A DNA stretch of 64,000 nucleotides from Bythopirellula sp041737835 (GCA_041737835.1 JBGSQY010000022.1), one strand, 5' to 3'; positions 36,118 through 45,293 are shown, counted from the stretch's first letter. The notes: generated from the sequence alone by a model not told the origin. Numbers and translations: made by a program.

Positions 36118-36327
36118 ATGAAAACATGGGGTCAATTAAAAAGCAGACAGCGCAGCTTTCTCGGAATTGAGTTTCAGCAACCACCTGCGGAGACGCCCCT
36201 TGAATCGCCAATTCAACAAGGATCACTACATCCCGAACAGTCCCTACGATTCTTAGGGCGTTATGAGCTACGTTATAGATGGGAGACTTTTTTAGAATTC
36301 TTGAGCGAGGAGCGGAACAATGGCTAA
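36118..36327 (+). CDS. Small hypothetical protein ahead of the HAMP gene
   Basis: A 69-codon frame that overlaps the HAMP-protein start by 8 nt. It is hydrophilic (MKTWGQLKSRQRSFLGIEFQ at the start; LRYRWETFLEFLSEERNNG at the end), with no membrane segment and no motif I recognise. The overlap is suggestive of coupling, but there is no good SD before ATG 36118. It could be a chance frame. Confidence 0.35.
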   Translation: MKTWGQLKSRQRSFLGIEFQQPPAETPLESPIQQGSLHPEQSLRFLGRYELRYRWETFLEFLSEERNNG

Positions 36328-36799
36328 GCATATCCAACGCAAGAAGTATCTGGTCGACCAGGAAGTCCAAGGAGGATTGTTGGGCAGGGCCGCCTGTTAT
36401 TGGCTGCTCAGTCTGGCGGTGGTGACGGCTCTCAATGTCCTGGGCTGGGTTTACATCACTCCGGGTGCCGATGCCTTAATTCGGATGCGTGCCGAGGTCC
36501 CTTCACTCTTGGGCGCACTCTTGATTGCGGTTGGGAGCACGCTCATCCTATTGCCAATTTTGATGTACGACCTTGCTAAGCACACCAATCGCTTCGCGGG
36601 ACCCATCTATCGATTGCAACGCTGCATGAACGACTTGGCAGCCGGGAAGCCAGTTCGTTCGATAGCATTTCGTAAAGACGATTATTGGAAAGATCTAGCA
36701 GAGTCCTTTAACCAAGTGGTTGCACGTATGGAAAGTCTTGAGCATGCCCAGCCTTCCACGGACTTAGTTGAATTCGACACATTGATCGCTAAGAACTAA
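36320..36799 (+). CDS. Orphan HAMP-domain membrane protein
   Basis: A 159-residue protein with two transmembrane segments (about 25-46 and 62-83) separated by a short loop, followed by a HAMP-like linker (GPIYRLQRCMNDLAAGKP and WKDLAESFNQVVARMESLEH, about 95-140). It then ends, with no kinase, cyclase or methyl-accepting domain. It could relay a membrane signal to a separate cytoplasmic partner; the next gene encodes a GAF-like plus receiver protein 129 nt downstream. The basic N-terminus (KHIQRKKYLVD) is typical of planctomycete HAMP orphans I recall, but this is not proof. Confidence 0.75.
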   Translation: MAKHIQRKKYLVDQEVQGGLLGRAACYWLLSLAVVTALNVLGWVYITPGADALIRMRAEVPSLLGALLIAVGSTLILLPILMYDLAKHTNRFAGPIYRLQRCMNDLAAGKPVRSIAFRKDDYWKDLAESFNQVVARMESLEHAQPSTDLVEFDTLIAKN

Positions 36800-36928
36800 G
36801 CAAAGTATTACTGATTGATATCTTAAGCAGAAGTACATCCCTCCTTGTTGGGTCGAACCATGTCAAGCTATCCCTGTGGTGATTCCCATTCCGCGGGGCG
36901 AGCAGCAACCGGATGTTAGGCAAGTATC

Positions 36929-37981
36929 ATGGCGTCAATGTGTTGGTACGTTAAGGCGATTGAACAGCTCTCTTCAATCGCCAAGCAATTGGCCCTGGCA
37001 ACTGATCTCGAAGATGTCGCGCTGCTCGTTAACCATGCGCTCGGCGAATTGCTCTCGGCCGATGCCGGCAGTTTGGTTCTCCGCTATGGCGATCAATGTT
37101 ATTGCCTACCCGAACCTGACCAAGACATTCTTCACGACGGCCAACTGCTACCCCTGCATCTTTGCAACAGTGGCTGGGCCATGCTCAATCGTCGAGTTGC
37201 GGTTTGCCATGACATCGACCTCGACGAGCATTTTCAATTCGGCGCGGATCGCCACACGTTCGCCAAGAGTTTGATAATCGTGCCGCTGGGGCATCCTCGT
37301 CCGCAGGCCGCAATCAGCACCTATTGGCTACAAAAGCACGAATCGTCTGACGAGGAAGTGGGCATTCTCAAGATGCTCGCTCACATGGTCGAGTTAGCAC
37401 TCAGGCGAGTTGGCATCCCCGTATTGCCTCGGCTACAGCGGGCAGCCGTCGAAGAAATTCACACGGAAACAATTCTTTTTGCCCTGCCACGCGAACTCGC
37501 CGAGTGTGTCGACGCAGAGAGAAACCCCAACTGTTTGGCAAATGTTTTACTGGTTGAGGATATAGAAGATCATCTACTTCTAACCAAAAGGCTTTTGTTT
37601 GAAAAAGGCGGCCTCGGCTGCAATCTCCAGATCGCCAACAACTCCAAGCAGGCACTTGATCAGCTGTACGAAGCCCACTATCGCCGCGAGCCCATTGATC
37701 TGATCTTGCTGGATATCAGTCTTCCCGGCATGGACGGCTTCCAACTGATGCAGCTCATCCAAACGAGTGACACCTTTCGTCACACGCCCATCATCATGTG
37801 TACCGTTTCGACCGACGCGCAAGACAAACAACGAGCCGCAACGTTGGGCGCGGCCGGTTATTTGATCAAGCCACCGCACCTCGAACGATTCAAAGGCATT
37901 GTCAAAAAGCTCGAATCGATTCAAGTGCAAGATTACGGACAGGACCAGCGCCTGGTGCGCAGCCTGCAAGCGGCTTCTTAA
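36929..37981 (+). CDS. GAF-like and receiver-domain signalling protein
   Basis: A 350-residue cytoplasmic protein. The N-terminal part (about 10-160) has the pattern of a GAF sensor domain: LALATDLEDVALLVNHALGE, SADAGSLVLRYGDQCYCLP, and FAKSLIIVPLGH. The C-terminal receiver domain (about 204-330) has the acidic pair ED (210-211), the phosphoacceptor Asp262 in LILLDISLPGMDG, and a Lys in GYLIKPPH. No output domain follows, so it may act by protein contact. The likely input kinase is not adjacent. The start at ATG 36929 is chosen because the GAF-like region begins soon after. Confidence 0.8.
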   Translation: MASMCWYVKAIEQLSSIAKQLALATDLEDVALLVNHALGELLSADAGSLVLRYGDQCYCLPEPDQDILHDGQLLPLHLCNSGWAMLNRRVAVCHDIDLDEHFQFGADRHTFAKSLIIVPLGHPRPQAAISTYWLQKHESSDEEVGILKMLAHMVELALRRVGIPVLPRLQRAAVEEIHTETILFALPRELAECVDAERNPNCLANVLLVEDIEDHLLLTKRLLFEKGGLGCNLQIANNSKQALDQLYEAHYRREPIDLILLDISLPGMDGFQLMQLIQTSDTFRHTPIIMCTVSTDAQDKQRAATLGAAGYLIKPPHLERFKGIVKKLESIQVQDYGQDQRLVRSLQAAS

Positions 37982-37987
37982 ACGCAA

Positions 37988-38464
37988 CTATTGCCCCTGC
38001 GCAGCTCGGGCGGCATAAACGCGCACGGCGGCTCGCAGCACGTCGTATTGATAAAGCTCATCCGCTTCGCCGCTGTAACGCATCAGCGCCAGATCGGCTT
38101 CTTGAAGTTGCTTGAGTTGTTGTGCGGTGAGATTGCGCGTCAAAAAATCGTTCTCCGCCGCGGTCCGTACAGGAGAATAATCGCCGACTCTCAAAAACGG
38201 TCGGTAATCCGCGAGCCGACGATTCAGTACGGCAAGTTCTAGTCGTGTTTGCGCGGACGCATCGGCGAGGGCCTGACGCTTCATCGGCAAAGTGACTTGC
38301 CGATACTCAATCAGTTGTTGACGAGCGAGTGCGTAGTCACGATAGGCATCCACTAATTCCGGCGTCAAAACGATGGCAGGCGTGTCCTGCGGGAGACTTT
38401 CTTGAGCAGATGCGAATGACGAGCACATCACGAATACAACACAAACAGAAAACAACAAACGCAT
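37988..38464 (-). CDS. Small secreted protein of unknown function
   Basis: About 158 residues from ATG 38464, which provides a signal peptide (MRLLFSVCVVFVMCSSFASA). The mature part is helical and charged (YRDYALARQQLIEYRQV; AQTRLELAVLNRRLADYRP; RNLTAQQLKQLQEADLAL). No domain is recognised. Its stop lies 6 nt from the convergent receiver-protein stop. Periplasmic or outer-membrane-facing location is likely. Confidence 0.65.
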   Translation of the reverse strand: MRLLFSVCVVFVMCSSFASAQESLPQDTPAIVLTPELVDAYRDYALARQQLIEYRQVTLPMKRQALADASAQTRLELAVLNRRLADYRPFLRVGDYSPVRTAAENDFLTRNLTAQQLKQLQEADLALMRYSGEADELYQYDVLRAAVRVYAARAAQGQ

Positions 38465-38605
38465 GAGAATCTCCGAAAAGCAAGCGAGCGGGGGACGTAA
38501 GTCCCCTGCAGATTCGCTGGTGATCACCAACTTTTCAGAGTAATTACCAACTCAACGATTGCCAGTAAATCGTGAGATAAGTGGCCGTTAGCCGTTACAA
38601 TCGCC

Positions 38606-39757
38606 CTAACCCAACACAAGCAGGTTATTGCGATGAACGATTTCGTCGTAAGGCCGATGGCCCAACAACTCGGCAATGCGTTCGGTCGGTTGACCGGCGA
38701 TGATCTTCATTTCCTCGGCCGAATAATTCGTGAGCCCCCGCGCGAACTCGCGGCCCGTGTTGTCGCAGAGCGAGACCACATCCCCTTTGATAAAACTCCC
38801 AGCGACCGCGGCCACGCCCACGGCGAGCAAACTCCGCCCGCCGGTGGCGATGGCTTGGCAGGCTCCTACGTCGAGCGTGAGTTTCCCCGCAGGGATCGCT
38901 CCCCAACCGATCCACCGCTTACGCGAATCCAGCGACGGTCCCTCGGCGATAAACAGCGTACCGACATCTTTACCGGCGAGGATATCGGCAATCACGTTCT
39001 CGCGTCGGCCGCTGGCGATCACCACATTCTCACCGGCCGTCGTCGCGATCCGCGCGGCGTTGAGCTTGCTCGTCATCCCGCCCGTGCTGAGCTTGATGCC
39101 GGGGCGTTGCGGATTGTCATGCACCAACTGTTGCTGCGCGGCGGCAATGTCGGTGATGATCGACAGCACCTTGGAATCGGGATCACTAGGATCACCCGAG
39201 TAAACTCCTTCGATATCGGAAAGCAATACGAGCACCGATGCGCGGATCAGATTTGTCACTAGTGCCGCGAGTCGGTCGTTGTCGCCCAAACTCAATTTGA
39301 GTTCTTCGGTACTGACCGTGTCGTTCTCGTTGATGATCGGCACGGCATTCGACTCGAACAGCGCAAACAGCGTGTTACGAATATTGAGATACCGGCTGCG
39401 GTCCTTCAAATCGTCGGCTGTGAGAAGAATTTGTGCGGCATGCAGTTGAAACGGCTCGAGCGCGCGGTTGTAGGTTTCGATCAAATAGCTTTGACCCACG
39501 GCCGCCGCGGCTTGCAGTTGGGCCAAATCCGTGGGGCGCGATTTGAGCCCCATTCGTCCCAGGCCGGCCCCGACAGCCCCGCTGCTCACCAGCACGCATT
39601 TCTTGCCCGACTTCCATAAAGTCGCCAACTGCCCCGCGATATTCGCCACGCGATCTTTATCGAGCGTGCCATCGGGATGAGTCAGCACCCGTGTGCCCAC
39701 TTTCACAACGACCAGCTCGGCCGAGGACATGATTTCTTGACGTACGAGATCCGACAT
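38606..39757 (-). CDS. proB: Glutamate 5-kinase
   Basis: First enzyme of proline synthesis: phosphorylates glutamate to gamma-glutamyl phosphate. From ATG 39757 (MSDLVRQEIMSSAELVVVKV) it is 383 residues; ATG 39730 would also leave the fold intact. The amino-acid-kinase domain (about 10-265) has KVGTRVLTHPDG, VLVSSGAVGAGLG, ALFESNAVPIINENDTVS and GGMTSKLNAARIAT. A C-terminal PUA domain (about 280-375) is present, as in the long E. coli form. ProB is usually feedback-inhibited by proline. proA is not in the window. Confidence 0.96.
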   Translation of the reverse strand: MSDLVRQEIMSSAELVVVKVGTRVLTHPDGTLDKDRVANIAGQLATLWKSGKKCVLVSSGAVGAGLGRMGLKSRPTDLAQLQAAAAVGQSYLIETYNRALEPFQLHAAQILLTADDLKDRSRYLNIRNTLFALFESNAVPIINENDTVSTEELKLSLGDNDRLAALVTNLIRASVLVLLSDIEGVYSGDPSDPDSKVLSIITDIAAAQQQLVHDNPQRPGIKLSTGGMTSKLNAARIATTAGENVVIASGRRENVIADILAGKDVGTLFIAEGPSLDSRKRWIGWGAIPAGKLTLDVGACQAIATGGRSLLAVGVAAVAGSFIKGDVVSLCDNTGREFARGLTNYSAEEMKIIAGQPTERIAELLGHRPYDEIVHRNNLLVLG

Positions 39758-39942
39758 TTCCACCACAACAATTGTTTTATTTCAAACCGCCGACCGCAGT
39801 CAGCAATTCTTAGGAGCTTTCCCTTAGCCAAGCTTGAGGTTTCGTAATTGCTTGACAACGAAGGCCAATTATAATCGCTGATGCCCTGATTCACTATTTC
39901 ACTTGTCGTTATCTCATGCGACCGGGAAGCAGGAAACTTGCC

Positions 39943-42366
39943 ATGGCGATTGAAGTCAACTGTGCCGGCTGCCGAGCGAAGTTTCAAGCCGACGAACGGC
40001 ACGCCGGCAAAAAGACAAAGTGCCCCAAATGTCAGCAACCGCTGGTCATTCCCACAACCCATGCCGTGGCCCGAGTGGCTTCTTCTCCAGCACCTCGCAC
40101 AGCCCAATCGGCGGTGGCCGAAGCACCCAAACCCGCGGCAACACCGGCTCCGCAGCAACTCGACCGCCAGCAAATCAGCCAAGCTCTGCTGAAAGGATTC
40201 CAAGGACCGATCAAACGTTCGCGGCCTTCGATCATGTATCTGCTCAGCGCGACGCTGGTCGCTTTGGTCATGATTTTGCTGCCGATCGCCTATATCGCGT
40301 TCATCGGGCTGGTCGGTTACGGCGTTTACTACCACGCCGTGAATCACATCGAGATGCTGACTTCCGGCAATGTTCGCGGTCGGGCAATTTTTCTGGTCTT
40401 TCTCGCATATCTGGCACCGATTGTTTGTGGAGCGATTGCGATCGTCTTCATGATCAAACCCTTGTTCGCCGGACGGGCGATGCACACCCGCACCCGGTCG
40501 CTGGCACGCGAAAGCGAACCCCTGCTGTTTGCCTTTGTTGATCGCATTTGCGAAACCGTCGGATCGCCGCGACCCAAGCGAATCGATCTGGATTGCCAAG
40601 TGAATGCCTCGGCGAGATTCCGGCGGGGCTTGCTGAGCATGCTGGGCAGAGATCTGGTGCTGACGATTGGTTTGCCACTCGTCGCGGGGCTTAACACACG
40701 ACAATTCGCTGGAGTGCTTGCCCATGAGTTCGGCCATTTCTCGCAAGGGGCAGGCATGCGGCTTTCCTACATTATTCGCTCGATCAGTTTTTGGTTCGCG
40801 CGTGTGGTCTATCAGCGCGATGCCGCCGATCAATGGTTGCAAACGACTGCGCAATCGCTCGACATTCGAATCGGCTGGGTTCTGTATTTGGCCAGCTTGT
40901 TTGTTTGGCTCACCCGCCGCATCTTGTGGTGCTTCATGCAGGTGGGCAATGTCATCGGCAGCCATCTCTTGCGACAGATGGAATTTGATGCCGACCGTTA
41001 CGAAATTCGCCTCGCGGGGAGCGAAGCGTTTATTCAAACGTCAAAACAAATGCAGTATCTCAACGCTTCGATGCAAGCGGCCTTCAATGATCTCAATGAG
41101 TTCTATCGCGAAGGCCGTTTGGGCGATGACTTGCCGCAATTGATTATGTCACGCGCCGCAGAGATTCCGCCGGCGCTCGTGAAGGCCATCGACAATCACA
41201 TGGCGACCACCTCGACGGGTTGGCTCGATACCCACCCCGCCGACAAAGACCGCGTTGCGCAAGCCTGGCAGGAAAGCGCGCCGGGCGTGTTTACCGTCGA
41301 ATTGCCCGCCACGAATTTGATTTCCGACTTTACCGCTCAGTCGAAGGCAACTACCTGGGAGTTTTATCGTGAAATCTTTGGCAACAAGCTCGATAGCAAC
41401 AAGTTGCGCCCGATCAGCGAGGTTGTCGCCAAACGCGAACATCATCAGGCCGCACGGGCTGCGCTCGATCGCTTTTTTGTCGGCGGCTGGAACATCGCCG
41501 AACCAGTATTGGCGAGCCACGATGCGAGCCGTCCGCCAACCAATCCCCAAGCCGCACTGAAAACGTTGAAACAGACACGGCAACAGATGGAAGCCATCGC
41601 CGAGGCCACACTCCCCTATTTTGAAAAGCTTTCTGACGCGCTCGGCGAAGCAATCGCGGCCAAGCAACTGTTGATTTGCGTGCGGGCTGGCATGAAAGTC
41701 ACTTACAACAAGAAACGGCTGTCGATGCGTGATGAATCGCAAATCAAAAAGCAGCGGGAAGACGCGGAACGACAAGTCCGCGTGGCACGGCAAAATATTG
41801 CCCCCTATCAAAAACTGGCAACCGAACGGCTCGCGCTAGATTTGCAACTCTTTCATGTCGCTCAAGTTGCCCAGCGGATCCCCCAACATTCCCAATTGGC
41901 GAAGAAACTGCACGCTCGCTTTGAGTGCTTTCTTATCGTCGGCGACCAATTGCAGTCGTTCGTCGAGATTGTCGAAAAGTCTGCGTCCTACAACATGCTT
42001 GTTCAAGAGTTGATGGCCAACAATCAGAACGAAGAAGTTTTCCGAGCCGTGCAAGGGCTCACCCGCGAGTTGCATACTTTGGTGCACCGCATGCGGTCGG
42101 CATTTCAAAACTTTAAGTATCCGTACGATCACGCGACCAAAGAATTGAGCCTCTCGAATTTTTTAATTCCTGAAGTTCCCATGAAGGACGATATTGGCAG
42201 CGTCTACCAAGCCGCCAATCAACTCGTCGAATCGGTACCCGCGCTCTACGAGCGATTGCTGGGCGGTATGGCGCTGATCGCGATTGCGGTCGAAACGGCC
42301 GTTGGGTTAGAAAAGCCACCTGCTGCGGAACGCACGGATGCCGTCGTCGCGGCCCTGCCTAATTAG
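39943..42366 (+). CDS. M48-family membrane metallopeptidase with N-terminal zinc ribbon
   Basis: About 807 residues from ATG 39943. The N-terminus is a CxxC...CPKC zinc ribbon of MJ0042 type (CAGCRAKF, KKTKCPKC, about 6-30), then a proline/alanine linker. Hydrophobic segments (about 100-190) anchor the protein. The peptidase domain has the zinc motif VLAHEFGHFSQG (HExxH, about 263-274) and a second membrane block (about 310-345), with EFDADRYE as the likely third-ligand region (about 350). The C-terminal 450 residues are largely helical and unlike HtpX. It probably degrades membrane proteins or acts like M48 envelope peptidases. It converges with the downstream protease gene, overlapping by 8 nt. 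Confidence 0.88.
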   Translation: MAIEVNCAGCRAKFQADERHAGKKTKCPKCQQPLVIPTTHAVARVASSPAPRTAQSAVAEAPKPAATPAPQQLDRQQISQALLKGFQGPIKRSRPSIMYLLSATLVALVMILLPIAYIAFIGLVGYGVYYHAVNHIEMLTSGNVRGRAIFLVFLAYLAPIVCGAIAIVFMIKPLFAGRAMHTRTRSLARESEPLLFAFVDRICETVGSPRPKRIDLDCQVNASARFRRGLLSMLGRDLVLTIGLPLVAGLNTRQFAGVLAHEFGHFSQGAGMRLSYIIRSISFWFARVVYQRDAADQWLQTTAQSLDIRIGWVLYLASLFVWLTRRILWCFMQVGNVIGSHLLRQMEFDADRYEIRLAGSEAFIQTSKQMQYLNASMQAAFNDLNEFYREGRLGDDLPQLIMSRAAEIPPALVKAIDNHMATTSTGWLDTHPADKDRVAQAWQESAPGVFTVELPATNLISDFTAQSKATTWEFYREIFGNKLDSNKLRPISEVVAKREHHQAARAALDRFFVGGWNIAEPVLASHDASRPPTNPQAALKTLKQTRQQMEAIAEATLPYFEKLSDALGEAIAAKQLLICVRAGMKVTYNKKRLSMRDESQIKKQREDAERQVRVARQNIAPYQKLATERLALDLQLFHVAQVAQRIPQHSQLAKKLHARFECFLIVGDQLQSFVEIVEKSASYNMLVQELMANNQNEEVFRAVQGLTRELHTLVHRMRSAFQNFKYPYDHATKELSLSNFLIPEVPMKDDIGSVYQAANQLVESVPALYERLLGGMALIAIAVETAVGLEKPPAAERTDAVVAALPN

Positions 42367-44380
42367 CGTCCTTTTGATCATTCGCCGTCAATTCTTCAAT
42401 CACTTTGACGATGGAATCCGCTGCGATGGCGTACGTTTCCGTGCGGCCCGAACGGGCGACGTTAAAGCCCACGACTTCGCCATCAAGATTGACCGCTGGC
42501 CCACCCACGTCGGTCGGCTCGATCACGGTATCATGCTGAAACGCACTGGCGAAGCCAAATCGGCGCTCGCTCAATTCGCTCCCCAAGCTGTTTTGGAATT
42601 CATTGCGTGTGGGACGCAAACCAGGGAACCGGCCCATCAACACGGCGGTCAGTTCCAATTCTTTGCCGCTGCGATCAACCAGCAGCTTCACAGTGTCGCC
42701 CGGGCTGAATTCTTGCACTCGTTTAATCAGTGCTTCACGCGAAGGTGTCGCGACCCCTTCGATCTGGAGGATGACGTCGTTAATCAGCATCCCCGCCTTG
42801 GCGGCTGCCGAACCGGGAAAGATGCGCACGATCCGCGCATCGCCCGTTTCGCTGTCGAGTTGCACTCCCAGAATGCCGGCTTGGTGGGGAATCACACGCG
42901 GTTCGACGCTCACGACGCCAACTTCTACGGGATAGCTGTCTTTTCCCACCGAGGCGAGCCACGAACCGACGATCGGCACCGTCTCGGCGGAAATGCTAAG
43001 CGTCGGCAAATCCTGGGCGTCAACTTTCAGTAGCGCCAAGTCGAACTCCCGACTCACCCCCGCCAACTCGGCCGGCAACTCCCGTCCATCCGGCAGGACG
43101 CAAGTCAGCGTTCCGTTAAGGGCACTGGCTTTGGTCAGAATTCCACCATTCGCGTCAACGACGCCGCCCAACGCGACTTTACGACCATCCACGTGAACTT
43201 CCACAACGGCTTCACGGGCATCAGCCACCACATCGCGAAACGCAGCCCGAACGTGCGGCCCGTGCGCGAATCTCCAACTGGGGACCGTGATCCGCTCCTG
43301 CGGATAATTCACTTGCAGTTCTTCTTCGCCATGTTGATGAGTGTCATGGGCCGTCAAATCGAGCGTCCCCGGCAAAGCATCGGCAATCAAACCCACCCGT
43401 ACCTTAAACGTCATCGGCTTGTTGTCGCGCAAGACTTCGAGTTCAACACGGTCGCCGGGATCTTTGGCCAGCACCAACCGGTTCAGCTCATCGAGCGATT
43501 TAATCGCGGTATTATTTGCCGTTTGAATGATGTCGCCGGGCTTCAGCCCCGACTTGGCGGCTGGAAAACCGGGAAACACTTGCGTGACGATACAACGGTC
43601 GGCAACGTCGCGACCCGCGATGCCGAGCATCACGCGTTCCCCTTCGTTATCAAGATCATCGAACCCGCGGCCCCAGACTTTACCCGCCACGAGCTCATCC
43701 CAATTGGGCCGGATTTCTTCCACGGGAACATGAAAATTATGCTCAGCTTGCATGCCGATGCTCATGTGAATGGCCAGGACTTCCCCCTGCATGTTGAACA
43801 GCGGTCCCCCCGAGTCGCCCCCCACGAGCGTGCAGTCGGTGCAAATCCATTCGCCACCTTGCGCGAGAATTCGTCCCAAACGAATCGGCGGTGAGCGATC
43901 ATCCAAAATCCCGCCCGGTTGGCCCGTGGCAACCACCCACGACCCCACTTCGACTTGTTCATCCGGCGCAAGAGGAGCAAATGGCAAGTCTTCGGGTACT
44001 TCGTCGAGTTGCACCATGCCGGCATCCATCGGATGGTGCGCGCCCAAGGTATGCCCCTTGAGCCGTCGCCCATCGGCCAGCACAACCGTGGCCGGCCGAT
44101 TGGGTCCGCCAATCACATGCGCCGCCGTGAGCACTAACCCTTCAGGCGAAATCAACACGCCACTGCCGATGCTCTGGCCGACTTCAATTTCGACCGTCGC
44201 CGCGACGGCTTGGGTCGCAATTTTTTCGACTTGGCTTTGCAGCAGGCGAAGATCCGCCACGTTCTCGGGGTAGCGCTCGTCGAGGACTTTTTCCAACTCG
44301 GGAGAAATCGGGAGCGCATCGGCCGCCCAGCTGATAGTCGGCAACAAGCCAAGCAGTAAGAATAATAGAGAACGAGGCAT
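42359..44380 (-). CDS. Deg/HtrA-like serine protease with a second, degenerate protease domain
   Basis: A 673-residue exported protease (signal peptide MPRSLLFLLLGLLPTISWAA). The first trypsin-like domain has the full triad: His88 (LTAAHVIGG), Asp119 (HPMDAGMVQL) and Ser190 (GGDSGGP). PDZ1 follows (about 250-335). A second protease-like domain begins at about 375, with Ser419 where the catalytic His would be (LTKASALNG), Asp447 kept (REFDLALLKVD), and Val625 where Ser would be (PTDVGGPAVNLDG). PDZ2 (about 500-585) sits inside this second domain, ahead of the dead nucleophile site. It is a periplasmic quality-control protease by family; the pseudo-domain may regulate or recruit substrate. Confidence 0.9.
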   Translation of the reverse strand: MPRSLLFLLLGLLPTISWAADALPISPELEKVLDERYPENVADLRLLQSQVEKIATQAVAATVEIEVGQSIGSGVLISPEGLVLTAAHVIGGPNRPATVVLADGRRLKGHTLGAHHPMDAGMVQLDEVPEDLPFAPLAPDEQVEVGSWVVATGQPGGILDDRSPPIRLGRILAQGGEWICTDCTLVGGDSGGPLFNMQGEVLAIHMSIGMQAEHNFHVPVEEIRPNWDELVAGKVWGRGFDDLDNEGERVMLGIAGRDVADRCIVTQVFPGFPAAKSGLKPGDIIQTANNTAIKSLDELNRLVLAKDPGDRVELEVLRDNKPMTFKVRVGLIADALPGTLDLTAHDTHQHGEEELQVNYPQERITVPSWRFAHGPHVRAAFRDVVADAREAVVEVHVDGRKVALGGVVDANGGILTKASALNGTLTCVLPDGRELPAELAGVSREFDLALLKVDAQDLPTLSISAETVPIVGSWLASVGKDSYPVEVGVVSVEPRVIPHQAGILGVQLDSETGDARIVRIFPGSAAAKAGMLINDVILQIEGVATPSREALIKRVQEFSPGDTVKLLVDRSGKELELTAVLMGRFPGLRPTRNEFQNSLGSELSERRFGFASAFQHDTVIEPTDVGGPAVNLDGEVVGFNVARSGRTETYAIAADSIVKVIEELTANDQKDAN

Positions 44381-44580
44381 AACGACCTAATTATTCGCGG
44401 GCTCGTCGGGTTTCATAAATCTAAGCGGCACAAACTCTTCCGACGAAAAGCACAGGCAAAGCGAGCAGAAAAGCCGATATCACTCGCTTGTCTTTGCATT
44501 CTAGCCAGTGACCACAAAGTCGGCACACCCTAGGGAAGACCACTTTTTAGGTCCAACCACAAAATACTGTACAGATGCGC

Positions 44581-44609
44581 TTGTCATGTGTACGAACGTA
44601 TATTAAGAT
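44581..44609 (+). promoter_or_regulatory. Candidate lexA promoter
   Basis: TTGTCA (44581-44586) and TAAGAT (44604-44609) have 17-nt spacing and lie 52 nt before the lexA ATG. The spacer holds GTACGAACGTAT. The palindrome CTGTACAG (44567-44574) lies just upstream. I see no canonical E. coli or Gram-positive SOS box, so the operator used by this LexA is not identified. Confidence 0.5.
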
Positions 44610-44661
44610 TGCTTGCTGGTCCAGTTCGTGGGCCTAAGGCACATTCTCGAAAGGACTCCCC

Positions 44662-45261
44662 ATGTCACTCGATCAACTTACGCAACGGCAACGTCAGGTT
44701 TTCGATTTTATCCGCGATAAAATGACTGGCCGGGGCTACGGTCCGACCGTCCGTGAGATCGGCGAGAACTTCTCGATCAATTCGCCCAATGGGGTGATGT
44801 GCCACTTAAAGGCTTTGGAGAAGAAAGGCCTGATTACGCGTGAACCCAATATGTCGCGAGCGATCCAGCTTACCGATGCGGCACGTGAAGACCGAGGCAT
44901 GCCGCTCGTGGGACAGATCGCGGCCGGGAATCTGACCGAAGCCATCGAGCAAGCCGAGCGTTTTGAATTCGACGATTGGTTCGGTCAAAAAAATCTCTTC
45001 GCCCTCAAGGTGAAGGGAGATTCGATGATCGAAGCAGCCATCGCCGACGGCGACTTGGTGATATGCCGCAAGGCCCGCACCGCCGATAAGGGGGATATTG
45101 TCGTGGCCCTCACCGACGAAGGGGAATCGACACTTAAGTATTGGTATCCCGAAGCAAACCGCGTGCGGCTTCAACCGGCCAACTCATCAATGAAGCCAAT
45201 CTACTGCCGCAACGTCAAAGTTCTCGGCATAGTGACCGGCGTCGTCCGCAAAGTCAGCTAA
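44662..45261 (+). CDS. lexA: LexA repressor (SOS response)
   Basis: A 199-residue self-cleaving repressor of DNA-damage genes. N-terminal winged helix: PTVREIGENFSINSPNGVMCHLKALEKKGLI (about 28-57) in two parts. The cleavage bond is Ala88-Gly89 in GQIAAGNL. The catalytic Ser121 is in KGDSMIEAAI and Lys159 in STLKYWY. All self-cleavage elements are in place, so RecA-stimulated autolysis is expected. The recognition helix has SPNGVMCHLKAL, and the operator class is not clear from the upstream region. It may also control the hairpin-flanked region downstream. Confidence 0.96.
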   Translation: MSLDQLTQRQRQVFDFIRDKMTGRGYGPTVREIGENFSINSPNGVMCHLKALEKKGLITREPNMSRAIQLTDAAREDRGMPLVGQIAAGNLTEAIEQAERFEFDDWFGQKNLFALKVKGDSMIEAAIADGDLVICRKARTADKGDIVVALTDEGESTLKYWYPEANRVRLQPANSSMKPIYCRNVKVLGIVTGVVRKVS

Positions 45262-45264
45262 TAA

Positions 45265-45293
45265 TTTAGCCGCGGTGCTCGCACCGCGCTAAA
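45265..45293 (+). terminator. Hairpin after lexA
   Basis: TTTAG-C-CGCGGTG and CACCGCG-CTAAA pair around the loop CTCG (45265-45293), with one bulged C. It begins 3 nt after the lexA stop. There is no long T-run, and the CTCG loop and TAG...CTA flanks resemble the short palindromic repeats near 49.7 and 51.9 kb, so it may be a dispersed repeat serving as a terminator. Confidence 0.55.

Noticed and set aside
39703..41037. A 444-codon minus-strand frame across the proB-M48 region
   Set aside because: It overlaps two recognised genes and reads as compositional noise.
44567..44574. CTGTACAG as an E. coli-type LexA box
   Set aside because: The E. coli box has eight bases between CTGT and ACAG; here there are none.
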